A stretch of DNA of 64,000 nt from Ruegeria sp. PrR005 (GCF_010500245.1 NZ_JAAGOX010000056.1:62001-126000), one strand, 5' to 3'. Shown: positions 25,638 through 35,231, counted from the stretch's first letter. Translations and numbers: made by a program. Notes: generated by a model from the letters alone, not told the origin.

Positions 25638-26068
25638 GACTTCTTCCTCAGGCTGCCGCGTTTGAACACGCCCGCCGCCGTGGCCAGCAGGCGACCGTCC
25701 TCGTCGCGCAACTCGCCGTTCACATAGGCCAGCGTGCGGCCATTGCCCGACGGGATCCCCACCGCCGTCACCCGGCCGCCCCGTGCGGCCGCCACGAACT
25801 GCACGTTGAGAGAAACGGTGACCACCGGGATCGGATCCTCGGGCCGGAACATCGCCGATGCGGTCTGGCCACAGGCCACGTCCAGCAGCATCGACACCAG
25901 CCCGCCATGCAGGATGCCGTGATAGTTCAGGTGCTGCGGACCAAGGTCCAGGTGACAGGCCCGGCTGACGCCGGTCCGGTCATGGTCCAATTCGTAGCCC
26001 ACCATCGACTGGCAGCCGGATTTCTCGCGCGTCCAGGATGCGGGCAGGTCAGGCGGCGCTGAGGACAA
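25634..26068 (-). CDS. PaaI-type hotdog thioesterase
   Basis: About 144 residues with a single hotdog domain (HLNYHGILHGGLVSMLLDVA), the HGG motif and following aspartate of PaaI-like acyl-CoA thioesterases. Such enzymes free CoA from stalled intermediates. The start is uncertain: a TTG at 26068 has a well-spaced GGAG; an ATG at 26095 has its GGAG too close; an ATG at 26005 would drop the conserved lead-in (TREKSGCQS). The first two overlap the end of the upstream acyl-CoA dehydrogenase gene, so translational coupling is likely. Confidence 0.8.
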   Translation of the reverse strand: MSSAPPDLPASWTREKSGCQSMVGYELDHDRTGVSRACHLDLGPQHLNYHGILHGGLVSMLLDVACGQTASAMFRPEDPIPVVTVSLNVQFVAAARGGRVTAVGIPSGNGRTLAYVNGELRDEDGRLLATAAGVFKRGSLRKKS

Positions 26069-27176
26069 TGAACCGCTCCAGATGGTAATCGGCATCTCCG
26101 AACCGGTGATCGGCCATCACAATGCGCTTGGCGATATGGGCCAGTTCGTATTCCTGCGTCATCGCGATGCCACCATGCATCTGGATCGCCTCTTCGGCCA
26201 CCAGCCGACCCACCCGCGCGATCAGGTTGCGCGCGGCGGCGATCTGGCGGTCGCGGTCGGCGCTGTCCAGATGTCCGCTCGCGTTGATCAGGGCCGAGCG
26301 CGCCTGTTCCAGCTCGATCAGCATGTCGGCAAACCGGTGTTGCAGCGCCTGGAACGTGCCGATGGGGCGACCAAACTGCTTGCGCGTCATCAGATAGCTG
26401 CGTGTCAGTTCCACCGCGCTTTGCATCGCACCCACGCATTCGGCACAAAGCGCCACATTGGCGGCGGCAATCACGTCCATCAGCGGCGCCAGTCCGGCCC
26501 CCGCCGCGCCCAGCCGCGCCGATTGCGGCAGGCGGACATTGTCCAGCATCACCTCGGCGGCGCGTCCTCCGGCCAGCATCGGATAGCCATGCAGCGCCAA
26601 CCCCGGCGTACCCGCAGGCACAAGGAACAGCGAGATACCATCAAGGTCAAAGATCCCGCCGCTTTCGCGGGCCGAGACGATCAGGTGGCCGGCTGTTTCG
26701 GCATTCACCACGACCGCCTTGCGACCATTCAGTACGATCTCGTCGCCGTCAACGCGCGCGGTGGTCTCTACCCGTGTCAGGTCATAGCGGCTGGCGGGTT
26801 CGCCATGGGCCAGCGCCAGATGCGCAGCCCCGCCGATGATCTCCTCCAGCAGCCCGCGCTGGGTATCGTCGCCCAGCGCCGCGATCAGCCGCCCGCCCAG
26901 AATGGCACTGTCCAGCATCGGCTCGACCACGCCCGCGCGGCCCAGCTCTTCGAACACGGTGGCGATGTCGAAACCAGCGCCGCCAAACCCCCCGTCCTCC
27001 TCAGAGAATAGCGCCCCGATCACACCCAGTTCCGCCAGCCCGGCCCAGATCTCGGCGCTCATGCCGCTGTCGCTGTCCAGAATCGTGTTGCGGACGGATG
27101 TCGTGTAACGATCTGCCAGATAGCGGCGCAGGGTGTCCTGCAACATCTGGCGTTCTTCGGTCAGGTTGAAATCCAT
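26049..27176 (-). CDS. acyl-CoA dehydrogenase, small-subunit type (PimD-like)
   Basis: 375 residues. It has the acyl-CoA dehydrogenase fold with FAD-binding and catalytic segments, beginning MDFNLTEERQMLQDTLRRYL and ending with a C-terminal helical domain (MHGGIAMTQEYELAHIAKR). It lies 5 bp downstream of a second, dissimilar acyl-CoA dehydrogenase. Adjacent pairs of this kind form heteromeric enzymes such as pimeloyl-CoA dehydrogenase PimC/PimD and the steroid FadE pairs. Assignment as the small partner rests on resemblance and gene order; the substrate is inferred. Confidence 0.88.
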   Translation of the reverse strand: MDFNLTEERQMLQDTLRRYLADRYTTSVRNTILDSDSGMSAEIWAGLAELGVIGALFSEEDGGFGGAGFDIATVFEELGRAGVVEPMLDSAILGGRLIAALGDDTQRGLLEEIIGGAAHLALAHGEPASRYDLTRVETTARVDGDEIVLNGRKAVVVNAETAGHLIVSARESGGIFDLDGISLFLVPAGTPGLALHGYPMLAGGRAAEVMLDNVRLPQSARLGAAGAGLAPLMDVIAAANVALCAECVGAMQSAVELTRSYLMTRKQFGRPIGTFQALQHRFADMLIELEQARSALINASGHLDSADRDRQIAAARNLIARVGRLVAEEAIQMHGGIAMTQEYELAHIAKRIVMADHRFGDADYHLERFIVLSAA

Positions 27177-27181
27177 ATCCC

Positions 27182-28372
27182 TCAGCCCCCCATCTTGACC
27201 TTGGCGATGATCCCGCGCTGGATCTCGTTCGACCCGCCAAAGATCGACAGTTTGCGGTTGTTGAAATAATGCGCCGCCACCGGCCCGGCATAATCGGGGC
27301 CAATGGGCGCGTTGTCGCCCTCGACCGCTTCCGAGGCGAAGGGCATCGCATAAGGCCCCACCGCGCGACGGGTCAGGTCGTTGATCTCCTGCCGGATGAT
27401 GGTGCCCTTGACCTTGAGCATCGAGCTTTCGACGCCCGGCGCCTGGCCACTGGCGGCCTGGCTGATGATGCGCATATTGGTGGTGGCCATCGCCATCAGG
27501 TCAATCTCGACCTGGGCCAGACGGGCCGCGAAATGCGGGTTCTCGATCAAGGGGCGGCCATTGGCGGTCTCGATCCGGGCGATGCGCTTGACCGCGTCCA
27601 GCCCCGCCTGGCTGAAACCCACGCCTGCGATATTGGTGCGCTCATGGGTCAGTAGATACTTGGCATAGGTCCAGCCCTTGTTCTCCTCGCCCACCAGGTT
27701 TTCCACCGGCACCCGCACGTCGTCAAAGAAGACCTCGTTCACCTCGGGCGTGCCATCCAGCAGCGCGATGGGGCGCACGGTGATGCCCGGCGTGCTCATG
27801 TCGATCAGCAGGAAACTGATCCCCTCCTGCTGCTTGGCTTCCGGGTCGGTGCGCACCAGGCAGAATATCCAGTTGGCGTATTGGCCCAGCGTCGTCCATG
27901 TCTTCTGCCCGTTGACGACATAGTGGTCACCGTCCCGCACCGCGCGGGTTTTCAGCGAGGCCAGGTCGGACCCGGCGCCGGGCTCGGAATAGCCCTGACA
28001 CCACCAGTCGTCGCCCGACAGGATGCGCGGCAGGTAATGGTCCTGCTGTTCCTTGGTGCCGAATTTCTGCAACACCGGCGCCAGCATCGACAGGCCAAAG
28101 GGGACGATGCGGGGCGCATAGGCGGCGGCGCATTCCTCTTCAAAGATGTGCCGCTGCACCGCGTTCCACTCGGCGCCGCCAAATTCGCGCGGCCAGTTAT
28201 AGGCCAGCCAACCGCGCGCATTCAGCGTGGCATGCCATTTCTCATGGCCTTCCTTGCCCAGGCTGATGCCGCGCCGCACCTTGTCCGACACCTCCGCCGG
28301 CAGGTTCTCGGCTAGAAAGGCGCGCACCTCGGCGCGAAACGCCTTTTCCTCGTCGCTGTAATTCAGGTCCAT
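27182..28372 (-). CDS. acyl-CoA dehydrogenase, large-subunit type (PimC-like)
   Basis: 396 residues from ATG 28372 (preceded by GGGAGGAAAGCGGAT). The N terminus MDLNYSDEEKAFRAEVRAFL and the motifs WCQGYSEPGAGSDLASL and KTWTTLGQYANWIFCLVRT are those of the pimeloyl-CoA dehydrogenase large-subunit group; the C terminus SIFGGSNEIQRGIIAK includes the FAD-contacting signature. It is transcribed with the small-subunit-type gene 5 bp away. Function: FAD-dependent alpha,beta-desaturation of an acyl-CoA, passing electrons to ETF. Substrate is inferred from operon resemblance to pimFABCDE. Confidence 0.9.
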   Translation of the reverse strand: MDLNYSDEEKAFRAEVRAFLAENLPAEVSDKVRRGISLGKEGHEKWHATLNARGWLAYNWPREFGGAEWNAVQRHIFEEECAAAYAPRIVPFGLSMLAPVLQKFGTKEQQDHYLPRILSGDDWWCQGYSEPGAGSDLASLKTRAVRDGDHYVVNGQKTWTTLGQYANWIFCLVRTDPEAKQQEGISFLLIDMSTPGITVRPIALLDGTPEVNEVFFDDVRVPVENLVGEENKGWTYAKYLLTHERTNIAGVGFSQAGLDAVKRIARIETANGRPLIENPHFAARLAQVEIDLMAMATTNMRIISQAASGQAPGVESSMLKVKGTIIRQEINDLTRRAVGPYAMPFASEAVEGDNAPIGPDYAGPVAAHYFNNRKLSIFGGSNEIQRGIIAKVKMGG

Positions 28373-28389
28373 ATCCGCTTTCCTCCCTT

Positions 28390-28408
28390 GCCGCCGGTCT
28401 CCGGCGGC
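28390..28408 (-). terminator. intra-operon hairpin between thiolase and acyl-CoA dehydrogenase genes
   Basis: Perfect 8-bp stem GCCGCCGG/CCGGCGGC with loop TCT in a 106-bp gap. No T-run, so it probably tunes read-through or protects the upstream mRNA rather than ending transcription. Confidence 0.4.
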
Positions 28409-28478
28409 CCAGCCCGGCGCTCTGCGTCGGGCCGCGTCCGGGCGGGCCTCGATGGCCCGCGCGGACGCATTCCCCTGC

Positions 28479-29654
28479 TCAGAAGATCTCGAACAGCCCG
28501 GCCGCACCCATGCCGCCGCCGATGCACATGCTGACCACGCCCAGCTTGGCGCCGCGCCGCTTGCCTTCCAGCATCAGATGCCCGGTCATCCGCGCCCCGG
28601 TCATGCCGAACGGATGACCGATTGCGATCGAGCCGCCGTTCACATTGTATTTCTCCGGGTCGATGCCCAGCTTGTCGCGGCTATAGAGACACTGGCTGGC
28701 AAAGGCCTCGTTCAGCTCCCACAGGTCGATATCGTCGACCTTCAGCCCGTGCCGCTCCAGCAGGCGCGGCACCGCAAACACAGGCCCGATGCCCATCTCA
28801 TCCGGTTCGCAACCCGCGACGCAGAACCCCTTGAACGCACCCAGCGGCTCCAGCCCCCGGCGCTCGGCCTCTTTTACCTCCATCAGCACCAGTGCCGCGG
28901 CGCCGTCGCTCAGTTGCGAGGCATTGCCCGCAGTGACGAAGTTGCCCGCACCACGCACCGGCTCCAGCCCCGCCAGACCCTCCAGCGTGGTCGAGGGACG
29001 GTTACATTCATCGCGGTCCACGGTGACCTCGTGCATCGAGATCTCGCCGCTTTCCTTGTCCTTGACCGCCATCTTGGTTTGCATCGGCACGATCTCGTCG
29101 GCGAACTTGCCCTCGGCCTGCGCCGCGGCAATGCGCTGCTGGCTGCGCAGCGAATACTCGTCCTGGTATTCGCGGCTGAGGCCATAGCGCTGCGCCACGA
29201 TATCCGCCGTCTCGATCATCGCCATGTAGATGGCGGGCTTGTGCTCCTGGATCCAGGCCTCGGGAGCCGGGCGCGTCTTGGGCTGCACCATCGAGATGCT
29301 CTCGACCCCGCCCGCCACCATCGGGCCGGAGCCGCCTTCGGTGATCGCCTGCGCCGCCAGGGCAACGGTTTGCAGGCCCGACGAGCAGAACCGGTTCACC
29401 GTCATGCCAGAGGCCGTCACCGGCAGGCCTGCGCGAATGGCGATCTGGCGGCCGATATTGCTGCCGGTCTCGCCCTCCGGGAACCCGCAGCCGATGATGC
29501 AATCCTCGATCTCCGAGCCATCCAGCCCGGCGCGGGACACCGCCGCCTGAACCGCATGACCCCCCATGGTGGCCCCGTGGGTCACGTTGAACGACCCGCG
29601 AAAGGATTTCGCCAGCCCGGTCCGGGCGGTGGATACGATTACGGCTTGTTTCAT
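28479..29654 (-). CDS. acetyl-CoA C-acyltransferase (thiolase)
   Basis: 391 residues. The nucleophilic cysteine is C90 ([10 protein letters not shown]), with the C-terminal [10 protein letters not shown] histidine and [10 protein letters not shown] cysteine. Its ATG overlaps the stop of the fused hydratase/dehydrogenase gene by one base (TAATG), fixing the start and implying coupled translation. It differs clearly from the 402-residue thiolase of the paa operon. Performs the last, thiolytic step of each beta-oxidation round; the matching gene in pim operons is pimB. Confidence 0.93.
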   Translation of the reverse strand: MKQAVIVSTARTGLAKSFRGSFNVTHGATMGGHAVQAAVSRAGLDGSEIEDCIIGCGFPEGETGSNIGRQIAIRAGLPVTASGMTVNRFCSSGLQTVALAAQAITEGGSGPMVAGGVESISMVQPKTRPAPEAWIQEHKPAIYMAMIETADIVAQRYGLSREYQDEYSLRSQQRIAAAQAEGKFADEIVPMQTKMAVKDKESGEISMHEVTVDRDECNRPSTTLEGLAGLEPVRGAGNFVTAGNASQLSDGAAALVLMEVKEAERRGLEPLGAFKGFCVAGCEPDEMGIGPVFAVPRLLERHGLKVDDIDLWELNEAFASQCLYSRDKLGIDPEKYNVNGGSIAIGHPFGMTGARMTGHLMLEGKRRGAKLGVVSMCIGGGMGAAGLFEIF

Positions 29655-31750
29655 TACACGGCTTCCTTGTTCAGATCGTCGAAAGAGCGGCCCTCGGCCA
29701 CCAGTTGTTCCAAAAGCGGCGCGGGTTGCCAGAAATAGGCATCCTCCGCCGCCCAGCGTTTGATATCGGCCAGCAATTCGGGCAAGCCCTGCAAGTCGGC
29801 CCATTTCAGCGGCCCGCCGCGATAGCGCGGAAAGCCGTAGCCGTAGAGCAGGGTCACATCCACGTCGAGCGGCCGGCGCGCGATGCCCTCGCCCACCACC
29901 TTGGCCGCCTCGTTGACCATCGCCGCCATGTACCGGCGCACGATCTCGTCCTTGCTGAACGCACGCGGGGTAATCCCCTGCGCGGCGCGTTCACCCTCGA
30001 TCAGCGGCATCACCTCGGGGTTCGGCACTCGTGCCTTGGCGCCTGCGGCATAGTCGTAATAGCCCTTGCCGGTCTTCTGCCCGAAATGCCCCGCCTCGCA
30101 CAGCTTGTCGGCATAGGCGCTGTCGCGGGCGCGCGGGTCCAGCCCCTCGGCCCGCTTGCGCTTGCGCACCGCCCAACCGATATCCAGCCCCGCCAGGTCG
30201 GCCACGGCAAAGGGCCCCATGGCAAATCCGAACTCTTCCAGCGCTTCGTCGATTTCATAGGGCGATGCCCCGTCCAGGATCATGTGATCGGCACAGGTGC
30301 GATAGACCGACAGGATGCGGTTGCCGATGAACCCGTCACAAACCCCGGCCCGGACCGAGACCTTGCCCAGCCGCTTGCCAAGCGCAAAACCGGTGGCCGC
30401 CACATCGGGCGCGGTCTGGTCGGCAATCACGACCTCCAAAAGCTTCATCACATGCGCGGGCGAGAAGAAATGCAGCCCCAGCACATCCTGCGGACGGCTG
30501 GTCACCGCTGCGATCTGGTTGATGTCGAGATACGAGGTGTTCGAGGCCAGCACCGCGCCCGGCTTGCACACGGCGTCAAGCTTGGTGAACACCTGCTTCT
30601 TGACCTCCATGTCCTCGAACACCGCCTCGATCACCAGATCGACCTCCGAAAGCGCCGCGTAATCGGTGGCCAGCGTCAGCGCCTTGGTGGTCAGGTTGTC
30701 GAACTGCTGCGCCGTCAGCTTGCCGCGTTTCAGCGCGCCCGACAGGTTGCCCTCGATCCGGCCCTTTGCGGCCTCGGCGGCCTCGGGCGTCATCTCCAGC
30801 ATTGTCACCGTCAGCCCCGACAAGAGCGCGGCGGTGGCGATGCCCGCCCCCATGGTGCCGCCGCCGATGACCCCGATCGCGGCCAGCGGGCGCGCTTCCA
30901 CGCCCTCAAGCTCGGGCAGCTTGCCCACTGCGCGGTCGGCGAAGAAAGCATGGATCAGCCCCTCGCGCTGGTCCGAGTTCATGAGTTCCATGAATAAGTC
31001 ACGCTCGCGCTTCAGCCCGGCGGCAAAGCTCTCGGCCTCGCAGGCCGCCTGTACCGCACGCACCGCGGTGGCGGGCGACAACTGGCCACGGCCCTTCTTC
31101 AGCACGGCGGCATAGACCGCGTCGAAATCGACCGGCGCGGGCGCGGGCATCTCGCTGACAGGACGGCGCGGCGCGCCTTCGTCCAGGAGCTCGCGCACAT
31201 AGGCCAGCCCGATCTCGCGCGGATCGCCCTCGACGACCCGGTCGATGACGCCCAGTTTCAGCGCCTCGTCGGCACGCACATGGCGGCCCGTGGTGATCAT
31301 GTCGAGCGCCGCCTCAACCCCCGCCACACGCGGCAGGCGCTGGGTGCCGCCCGCGCCCGGCAGGATGCCCAGATGCACCTCGGGCAGCCCGACCTTGGCC
31401 GAAGGAACGGCGATCCGGTAATGGGTGCCAAGCGCCACCTCCAGCCCGCCACCCAATGCGGTGCCATGAATGGCCGACACGACAAGCAGCGGCGAGGCTT
31501 CGATCCGGTTGCACAGTTCGGGCAGGTGCGGCTCTTTCGGCGGTTTGCCGAATTCGCGGATATCGGCTCCGGCGAAATAGGTCCGCCCGGTGCCATAGAT
31601 CAGGACCGCGCGGGCGCCCTCGGCCTCGGCGCGCGCCATGCCGTCCGCCAACCCCTGCCGCACCGCATGACCCAGCGCGTTGACCGGCGGGTTGTTGGCG
31701 GCCAGAATGGCGATATCTCCATGAAGTTCGTAACCGATGGCCTCGGACAT
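29654..31750 (-). CDS. fused enoyl-CoA hydratase / 3-hydroxyacyl-CoA dehydrogenase (FadJ/PimF-like)
   Basis: 698 residues: an N-terminal crotonase domain (about 1-190), a linker, a Rossmann NAD domain with [13 protein letters not shown] (about 290-305), and two C-terminal dehydrogenase helical domains. The catalytic dyad region [18 protein letters not shown] is present. It performs hydration and NAD-dependent oxidation in one chain. RBS GGGAGGAGG precedes the ATG. First gene of the seven-gene leftward operon; a GCGGAA/TTCCGC dyad lies about 30 bp upstream of its start. Together with the paired dehydrogenases and ligase it mirrors pimF at the head of the pim operon. Confidence 0.93.
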   Translation of the reverse strand: MSEAIGYELHGDIAILAANNPPVNALGHAVRQGLADGMARAEAEGARAVLIYGTGRTYFAGADIREFGKPPKEPHLPELCNRIEASPLLVVSAIHGTALGGGLEVALGTHYRIAVPSAKVGLPEVHLGILPGAGGTQRLPRVAGVEAALDMITTGRHVRADEALKLGVIDRVVEGDPREIGLAYVRELLDEGAPRRPVSEMPAPAPVDFDAVYAAVLKKGRGQLSPATAVRAVQAACEAESFAAGLKRERDLFMELMNSDQREGLIHAFFADRAVGKLPELEGVEARPLAAIGVIGGGTMGAGIATAALLSGLTVTMLEMTPEAAEAAKGRIEGNLSGALKRGKLTAQQFDNLTTKALTLATDYAALSEVDLVIEAVFEDMEVKKQVFTKLDAVCKPGAVLASNTSYLDINQIAAVTSRPQDVLGLHFFSPAHVMKLLEVVIADQTAPDVAATGFALGKRLGKVSVRAGVCDGFIGNRILSVYRTCADHMILDGASPYEIDEALEEFGFAMGPFAVADLAGLDIGWAVRKRKRAEGLDPRARDSAYADKLCEAGHFGQKTGKGYYDYAAGAKARVPNPEVMPLIEGERAAQGITPRAFSKDEIVRRYMAAMVNEAAKVVGEGIARRPLDVDVTLLYGYGFPRYRGGPLKWADLQGLPELLADIKRWAAEDAYFWQPAPLLEQLVAEGRSFDDLNKEAV

Positions 31751-31778
31751 GGGTCCTGCCTCCTCCCTGTTTCAACCT

Positions 31779-31795
31779 GCGGAACGGCATTCCGC
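31779..31795. promoter_or_regulatory. dyad GCGGAA-N5-TTCCGC upstream of the beta-oxidation operon
   Basis: Perfect 6-bp half-sites located about 30 bp before the start of the fused hydratase/dehydrogenase gene, in the 163-bp gap after tctA. It may be an operator or part of a tctA-terminating hairpin; no T-run follows. Confidence 0.3.
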
Positions 31796-31913
31796 GTTGG
31801 CCGCAGGGTGATCCGCCAGCCTGTCGAGATCAAGGGGAAAGGCGCAAAGCGACGCAGGGTCCGATTTGGGTTCGCCGCCACCCGAGGGAGAGAGCGGGCG
31901 GCAGCGGCCAGGC

Positions 31914-33533
31914 TTAGAACAGGTCCTTGAACTTGCTCAGGCGTTTTGCGTGGCGGGCCCGGACCCTCTTGAACCGGTCCTTCAGGAAAATCTGCCTGCG
32001 CCGTCCCAGCATGTTGCCGAACCGGTGCGACGATTTCTGCACGCCGCGCTCGGCCGCGCGCAGATCGGCCCGCTCGCGGATCACCCGCCGGAAATGCGAG
32101 GCCAGCACCAGCAGGATCGCCACGAACAGCAGGAACGCCACCGGACGGTCGATGAAATCGAGCGGCTCCTTCACCCGCGCCATACCGGCACGCAGCTTGA
32201 CCTCCATGATGCCGCCCAGAACCATACCCAGGATGATCGGGACCGAGGGCAACGACAGGCGCTTGAGGATATAGCCCAATACCCCGAACAGCGCCGCCAT
32301 CACGCAGTCGGTCGCCGAATTGCGCAGCGAATAGACCCCCACAAAGCTGAGCGTCAGGATGCAAACCCCCAGGAACCGGTTGGGAATGCGCACCACCTGG
32401 ATCAGCGACTTGGTGGCAAAGAGCAGAAAGATCAGGACCAGAATGTTCAGGATCAGCAGCGCGATATAAAGCGCCACCACAAACGGCATGTCGTTCTGGA
32501 ACAGGCCGGGGCCGGGCACAACGTTATGCACGTAGAATACGCTCAGCATCATCGCCGTCAGCGCCTCGCCCGGAATACCCAAGGCCAACAGCGGCACCAT
32601 CGCGGCGGCGGGCACCGCGTTATTTGCGGTCTCGGCAGCGATCAGCCCCTCGGACGAGCCATTGCCGAAGTCCTGCGGCCGTTTTGAGGTGCGTTGCGCA
32701 TAGGTATAGGACATGAACTGTGCGGTGAACTCGCCCACGCCGGGGATCATCCCCATCATCACGCCGAAACTGGCCGACACGGTGGCCACGCGCGGGTGGC
32801 GGCCCAGTTCGCGCAGCCCCTGGAACAGGCCGCCGCGCAGCCGCGTCATGCGGATCTTCTCGTCCTCGGATGTCAGCAGGACAAAGGCCTGGCTCAGCGC
32901 GAACAGGCCCAGCACCACCACGATCAGGTTGATGCCGCTCGACAGGAACGGTTGGTCAAAGGTGTAGCGCGAGGTGTATTTCACCGGTTCCAGCCCAATC
33001 GACTGGATGAATATGCCAAACGCTGCCAAGGCACCGGCGATCAGCGACTGACCGCGATGGGCTACAATCACCAGGATGATACCCAACAGCGCGGCAAGAA
33101 AGATCTCGCGGCTGCCGAACAGCGGCGCCACCTTGGCCAGCACTGGCGCGAACAGGATCAGACAGATGACCGAGAACATGCCGCCAAAGAAACTGGCGGA
33201 ATAGGCCAGGCTCAGCGCCCGGCGCGGCTCGCCCCGCGCGGTCATCGGATACCCGTCATAGGTGGTCAGCGCGTTCACCGCGGTGCCGGGTGTGTTGATC
33301 AGGATCGCCGGTATGGCGCCGCCATACATGGAACTGCCATAGATACCCAAAAGCACGGTCAGCCCCACGATGGGATCCATGGAAAAGGTGGCGGGCAACA
33401 GGATGGCGATGGCGACGGCGGGGCCGACGCCGGGAATGGCACCGATCAGCACACCGCCGACCGATCCGGCCAGAAGCGCCAGCGCCACATCCCAGCGCAT
33501 CAGGATTTCAAGGGCAGATTGAAGCAGGTCCAT
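31914..33533 (-). CDS. tctA: tripartite tricarboxylate transporter, large permease TctA
   Basis: 539 residues, polytopic inner-membrane protein with about 12 hydrophobic helices. The TctA signature GAIPGVGPAVAIAILLPATF (about 31-50) and the repeated MGMIPGVGEFTAQFMSYTYA (about 260-280) mark the two inverted halves that bind the substrate. The basic C-terminal tail is longer than usual and soluble. It starts one base inside the tctB stop (TGATG). Works with TctB and the binding protein TctC to import a carboxylate using ion gradients. The following gene is the beta-oxidation operon, suggesting the imported acid is its substrate. Confidence 0.93.
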   Translation of the reverse strand: MDLLQSALEILMRWDVALALLAGSVGGVLIGAIPGVGPAVAIAILLPATFSMDPIVGLTVLLGIYGSSMYGGAIPAILINTPGTAVNALTTYDGYPMTARGEPRRALSLAYSASFFGGMFSVICLILFAPVLAKVAPLFGSREIFLAALLGIILVIVAHRGQSLIAGALAAFGIFIQSIGLEPVKYTSRYTFDQPFLSSGINLIVVVLGLFALSQAFVLLTSEDEKIRMTRLRGGLFQGLRELGRHPRVATVSASFGVMMGMIPGVGEFTAQFMSYTYAQRTSKRPQDFGNGSSEGLIAAETANNAVPAAAMVPLLALGIPGEALTAMMLSVFYVHNVVPGPGLFQNDMPFVVALYIALLILNILVLIFLLFATKSLIQVVRIPNRFLGVCILTLSFVGVYSLRNSATDCVMAALFGVLGYILKRLSLPSVPIILGMVLGGIMEVKLRAGMARVKEPLDFIDRPVAFLLFVAILLVLASHFRRVIRERADLRAAERGVQKSSHRFGNMLGRRRQIFLKDRFKRVRARHAKRLSKFKDLF

Positions 33534-34063
33534 CAGAGATACAGGATAAAGAAGCTGCGCAGCGCGCCGGGAAGATATTCATAGATCGCGGCACCGGGGA
33601 TCTTGACGCTCAGGAACCCCTTGAACAGCACCACGACCGCGACGGCAAAGCCCACCGAAAGCCACAGCATCCTGGGTTGCCGATAGCCCATGCGCCAGGT
33701 CAAGAGCGGCATGAACGCCATGGTGACAGGCAGGTAGCCGATCAGCGGTACCAGGACGACATAGGCCATGAACCAGACCGCGAATTCCAGCACCTGCGCC
33801 CATTTGCGCAGCTCGGTCACGTCATAGCGGGTGATCCGCCGCCAGGGCATCAGGTACAGATGCACGCCCCCCAGCAGCACCATGCCGCCCAGACCCACCG
33901 CAGGCCAGAACCGGGGCTGGGCGAACAGCTTGGATTTCTCGACCCATTTCGTCTGGCTGCCGATTTGGCTCAGCAACAGGATCGAGACTGCAACAAAGAA
34001 CAGGGCAAAGATCAGCTGACCGCGCCGGGGTCCGACGAAGCGGCGTTCGCGTTCTGTGGGCAT
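33533..34063 (-). CDS. tctB: tripartite tricarboxylate transporter, small permease TctB
   Basis: 176 residues with four predicted membrane spans (for example LIFALFFVAVSILLLSQI and VLFKGFLSVKI region near the C terminus), the standard size and topology of TctB. The sequence is otherwise poorly conserved in this family, so the call relies on size, topology and position between tctC and tctA. It overlaps tctA by one base. A strong hairpin separates it from tctC, probably lowering its expression relative to the binding protein. Confidence 0.88.
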   Translation of the reverse strand: MPTERERRFVGPRRGQLIFALFFVAVSILLLSQIGSQTKWVEKSKLFAQPRFWPAVGLGGMVLLGGVHLYLMPWRRITRYDVTELRKWAQVLEFAVWFMAYVVLVPLIGYLPVTMAFMPLLTWRMGYRQPRMLWLSVGFAVAVVVLFKGFLSVKIPGAAIYEYLPGALRSFFILYL

Positions 34064-34084
34064 GGGGAAGGGTTCCGGCGAAAG

Positions 34085-34109
34085 GGACCGGGGCAGGGCG
34101 CCCCGGTCC
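34085..34109 (-). terminator. attenuating hairpin between tctC and tctB
   Basis: Perfect 10-bp stem GGACCGGGGC/GCCCCGGTCC with a 5-nt loop starting 8 bp after the tctC stop. Only CCCTTT follows, so read-through is expected; it would favour more binding protein than permease. Confidence 0.6.
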
Positions 34110-34117
34110 GGTCACGG

Positions 34118-35062
34118 TTATTCCAGCAGGCCGCCGATACGGGCCATGGTGGCGATGTCATTCTCGATGCGCGCGGCGCTGTCGCCCGCGTCCTGCCAAT
34201 AGACCAGCGCGCCGGTCTCCTTGGCGACGGTCTGGGCACGCTCGCTCATCATCGATTCCTTGGCGACGGCGACGATCTTGTCGCGCACGTCCTGCGGCGT
34301 GTCCTTGGTCACGAAGAGGCCGTTCCACAGCGCGATGTTCAGATCGGGATCAAGCTCGCCGATGGCGGGCGCATCCGGCACCAGCGGGATACGCTGGTCG
34401 GTGATCGAGGTCAGCACCTTGACGCTGTCGAGGCAGGGCAGGATCAGTTGCAGCGTGGTGTTGATCACATCCGCATCGCCCGAGGCCAGCGTGTTGCAGT
34501 CGAGCGCGTCAAAGGCCGCGTCCGAACCCCATTCGAAACCGGCATTCTTGGCGAACGCCTTGGTAACCTGCGTCGGCGTCAGCACATCGCCGAAATGGCC
34601 CAGCGCCACGTCGTTGGATTTGGCGTATTCGGCCAGCTCCGCCATGCTGCTATAGGGCGCGTCGCCCGAGGTGGCGATGACAAAGGGATAGGTCAGGAAA
34701 ATCCCCAGCGGATCGAATTTCGCAGGCGTCAGCGGCGCGATGTCGATCTGGTGGCCCATCACCGGCACCCCGATCACGAAAGATCCGATGGTATAGCCGT
34801 CGGCAGGGGCATTGGCGACCTCGATGGCGCCCGGGAAGGGGCCGCCGCCACCACCGGGCTTGTTCACCACCGCCGCCGCGACACCGTACTTGTTCTGGAA
34901 ATCCTCGGCGATCATGCGGGTCAGCACGTCTTCCAGGTCACCCGGCGGCCAGGGCACGATGAAGTTCACCGGCTTCTCGGGATATTCGGCCAGCGCCGCT
35001 CCGGCGCTCAGCGCGACGGCCGCAGTGGCCAGCGCGCCTGCAATCTTGGTCTTGATCGTCAT
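34118..35062 (-). CDS. tctC: tripartite tricarboxylate transporter substrate-binding protein TctC
   Basis: 314 residues with a signal peptide (MTIKTKIAGALATAAVALSA, cleavage after AALA). The mature protein has the TctC/Bug fold: YPEKPVNFIVPWPPGDLEDV at the N terminus and VVNKPGGGGGPFPGAIEVA, the loop that holds the ligand carboxylate through ordered water. The GGGG run is unusual for that loop. TTT binding proteins take citrate, tartrate, glutarate, adipate, terephthalate and others; the neighbouring dicarboxylate-type beta-oxidation genes suggest a C6-C7 dicarboxylate. Divergent from an IclR regulator. Confidence 0.92.
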   Translation of the reverse strand: MTIKTKIAGALATAAVALSAGAALAEYPEKPVNFIVPWPPGDLEDVLTRMIAEDFQNKYGVAAAVVNKPGGGGGPFPGAIEVANAPADGYTIGSFVIGVPVMGHQIDIAPLTPAKFDPLGIFLTYPFVIATSGDAPYSSMAELAEYAKSNDVALGHFGDVLTPTQVTKAFAKNAGFEWGSDAAFDALDCNTLASGDADVINTTLQLILPCLDSVKVLTSITDQRIPLVPDAPAIGELDPDLNIALWNGLFVTKDTPQDVRDKIVAVAKESMMSERAQTVAKETGALVYWQDAGDSAARIENDIATMARIGGLLE

Positions 35063-35095
35063 GTGGTCCTCCCAGTTCCTATCTTTGTATCTGTC

Positions 35096-35156
35096 GGTTC
35101 ATTATGTGAACCTGTGGTTTAAATACAGATTGACAGGCCGGACTACCATCTGTCAA
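35096..35156. promoter_or_regulatory. two inverted repeats in the tctC / IclR divergent promoter
   Basis: Repeat 1: GGTTCA (35096-35101) / TGAACC (35107-35112), spacer 5. Repeat 2: TTGACAG (35130-35136) / CTGTCAA (35150-35156), spacer 13. The first is about 35 bp upstream of tctC, the second between it and the IclR start. Both are good candidates for IclR binding and control of the tct operon. Confidence 0.5.
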
Positions 35157-35231
35157 CTGTTTCTGCGAAAAGGCGCCCTGAATTTGTGGGGTTGCCCGGA
35201 TCGCGGGCAGGACAGGGGCGGAAAACGGCGG

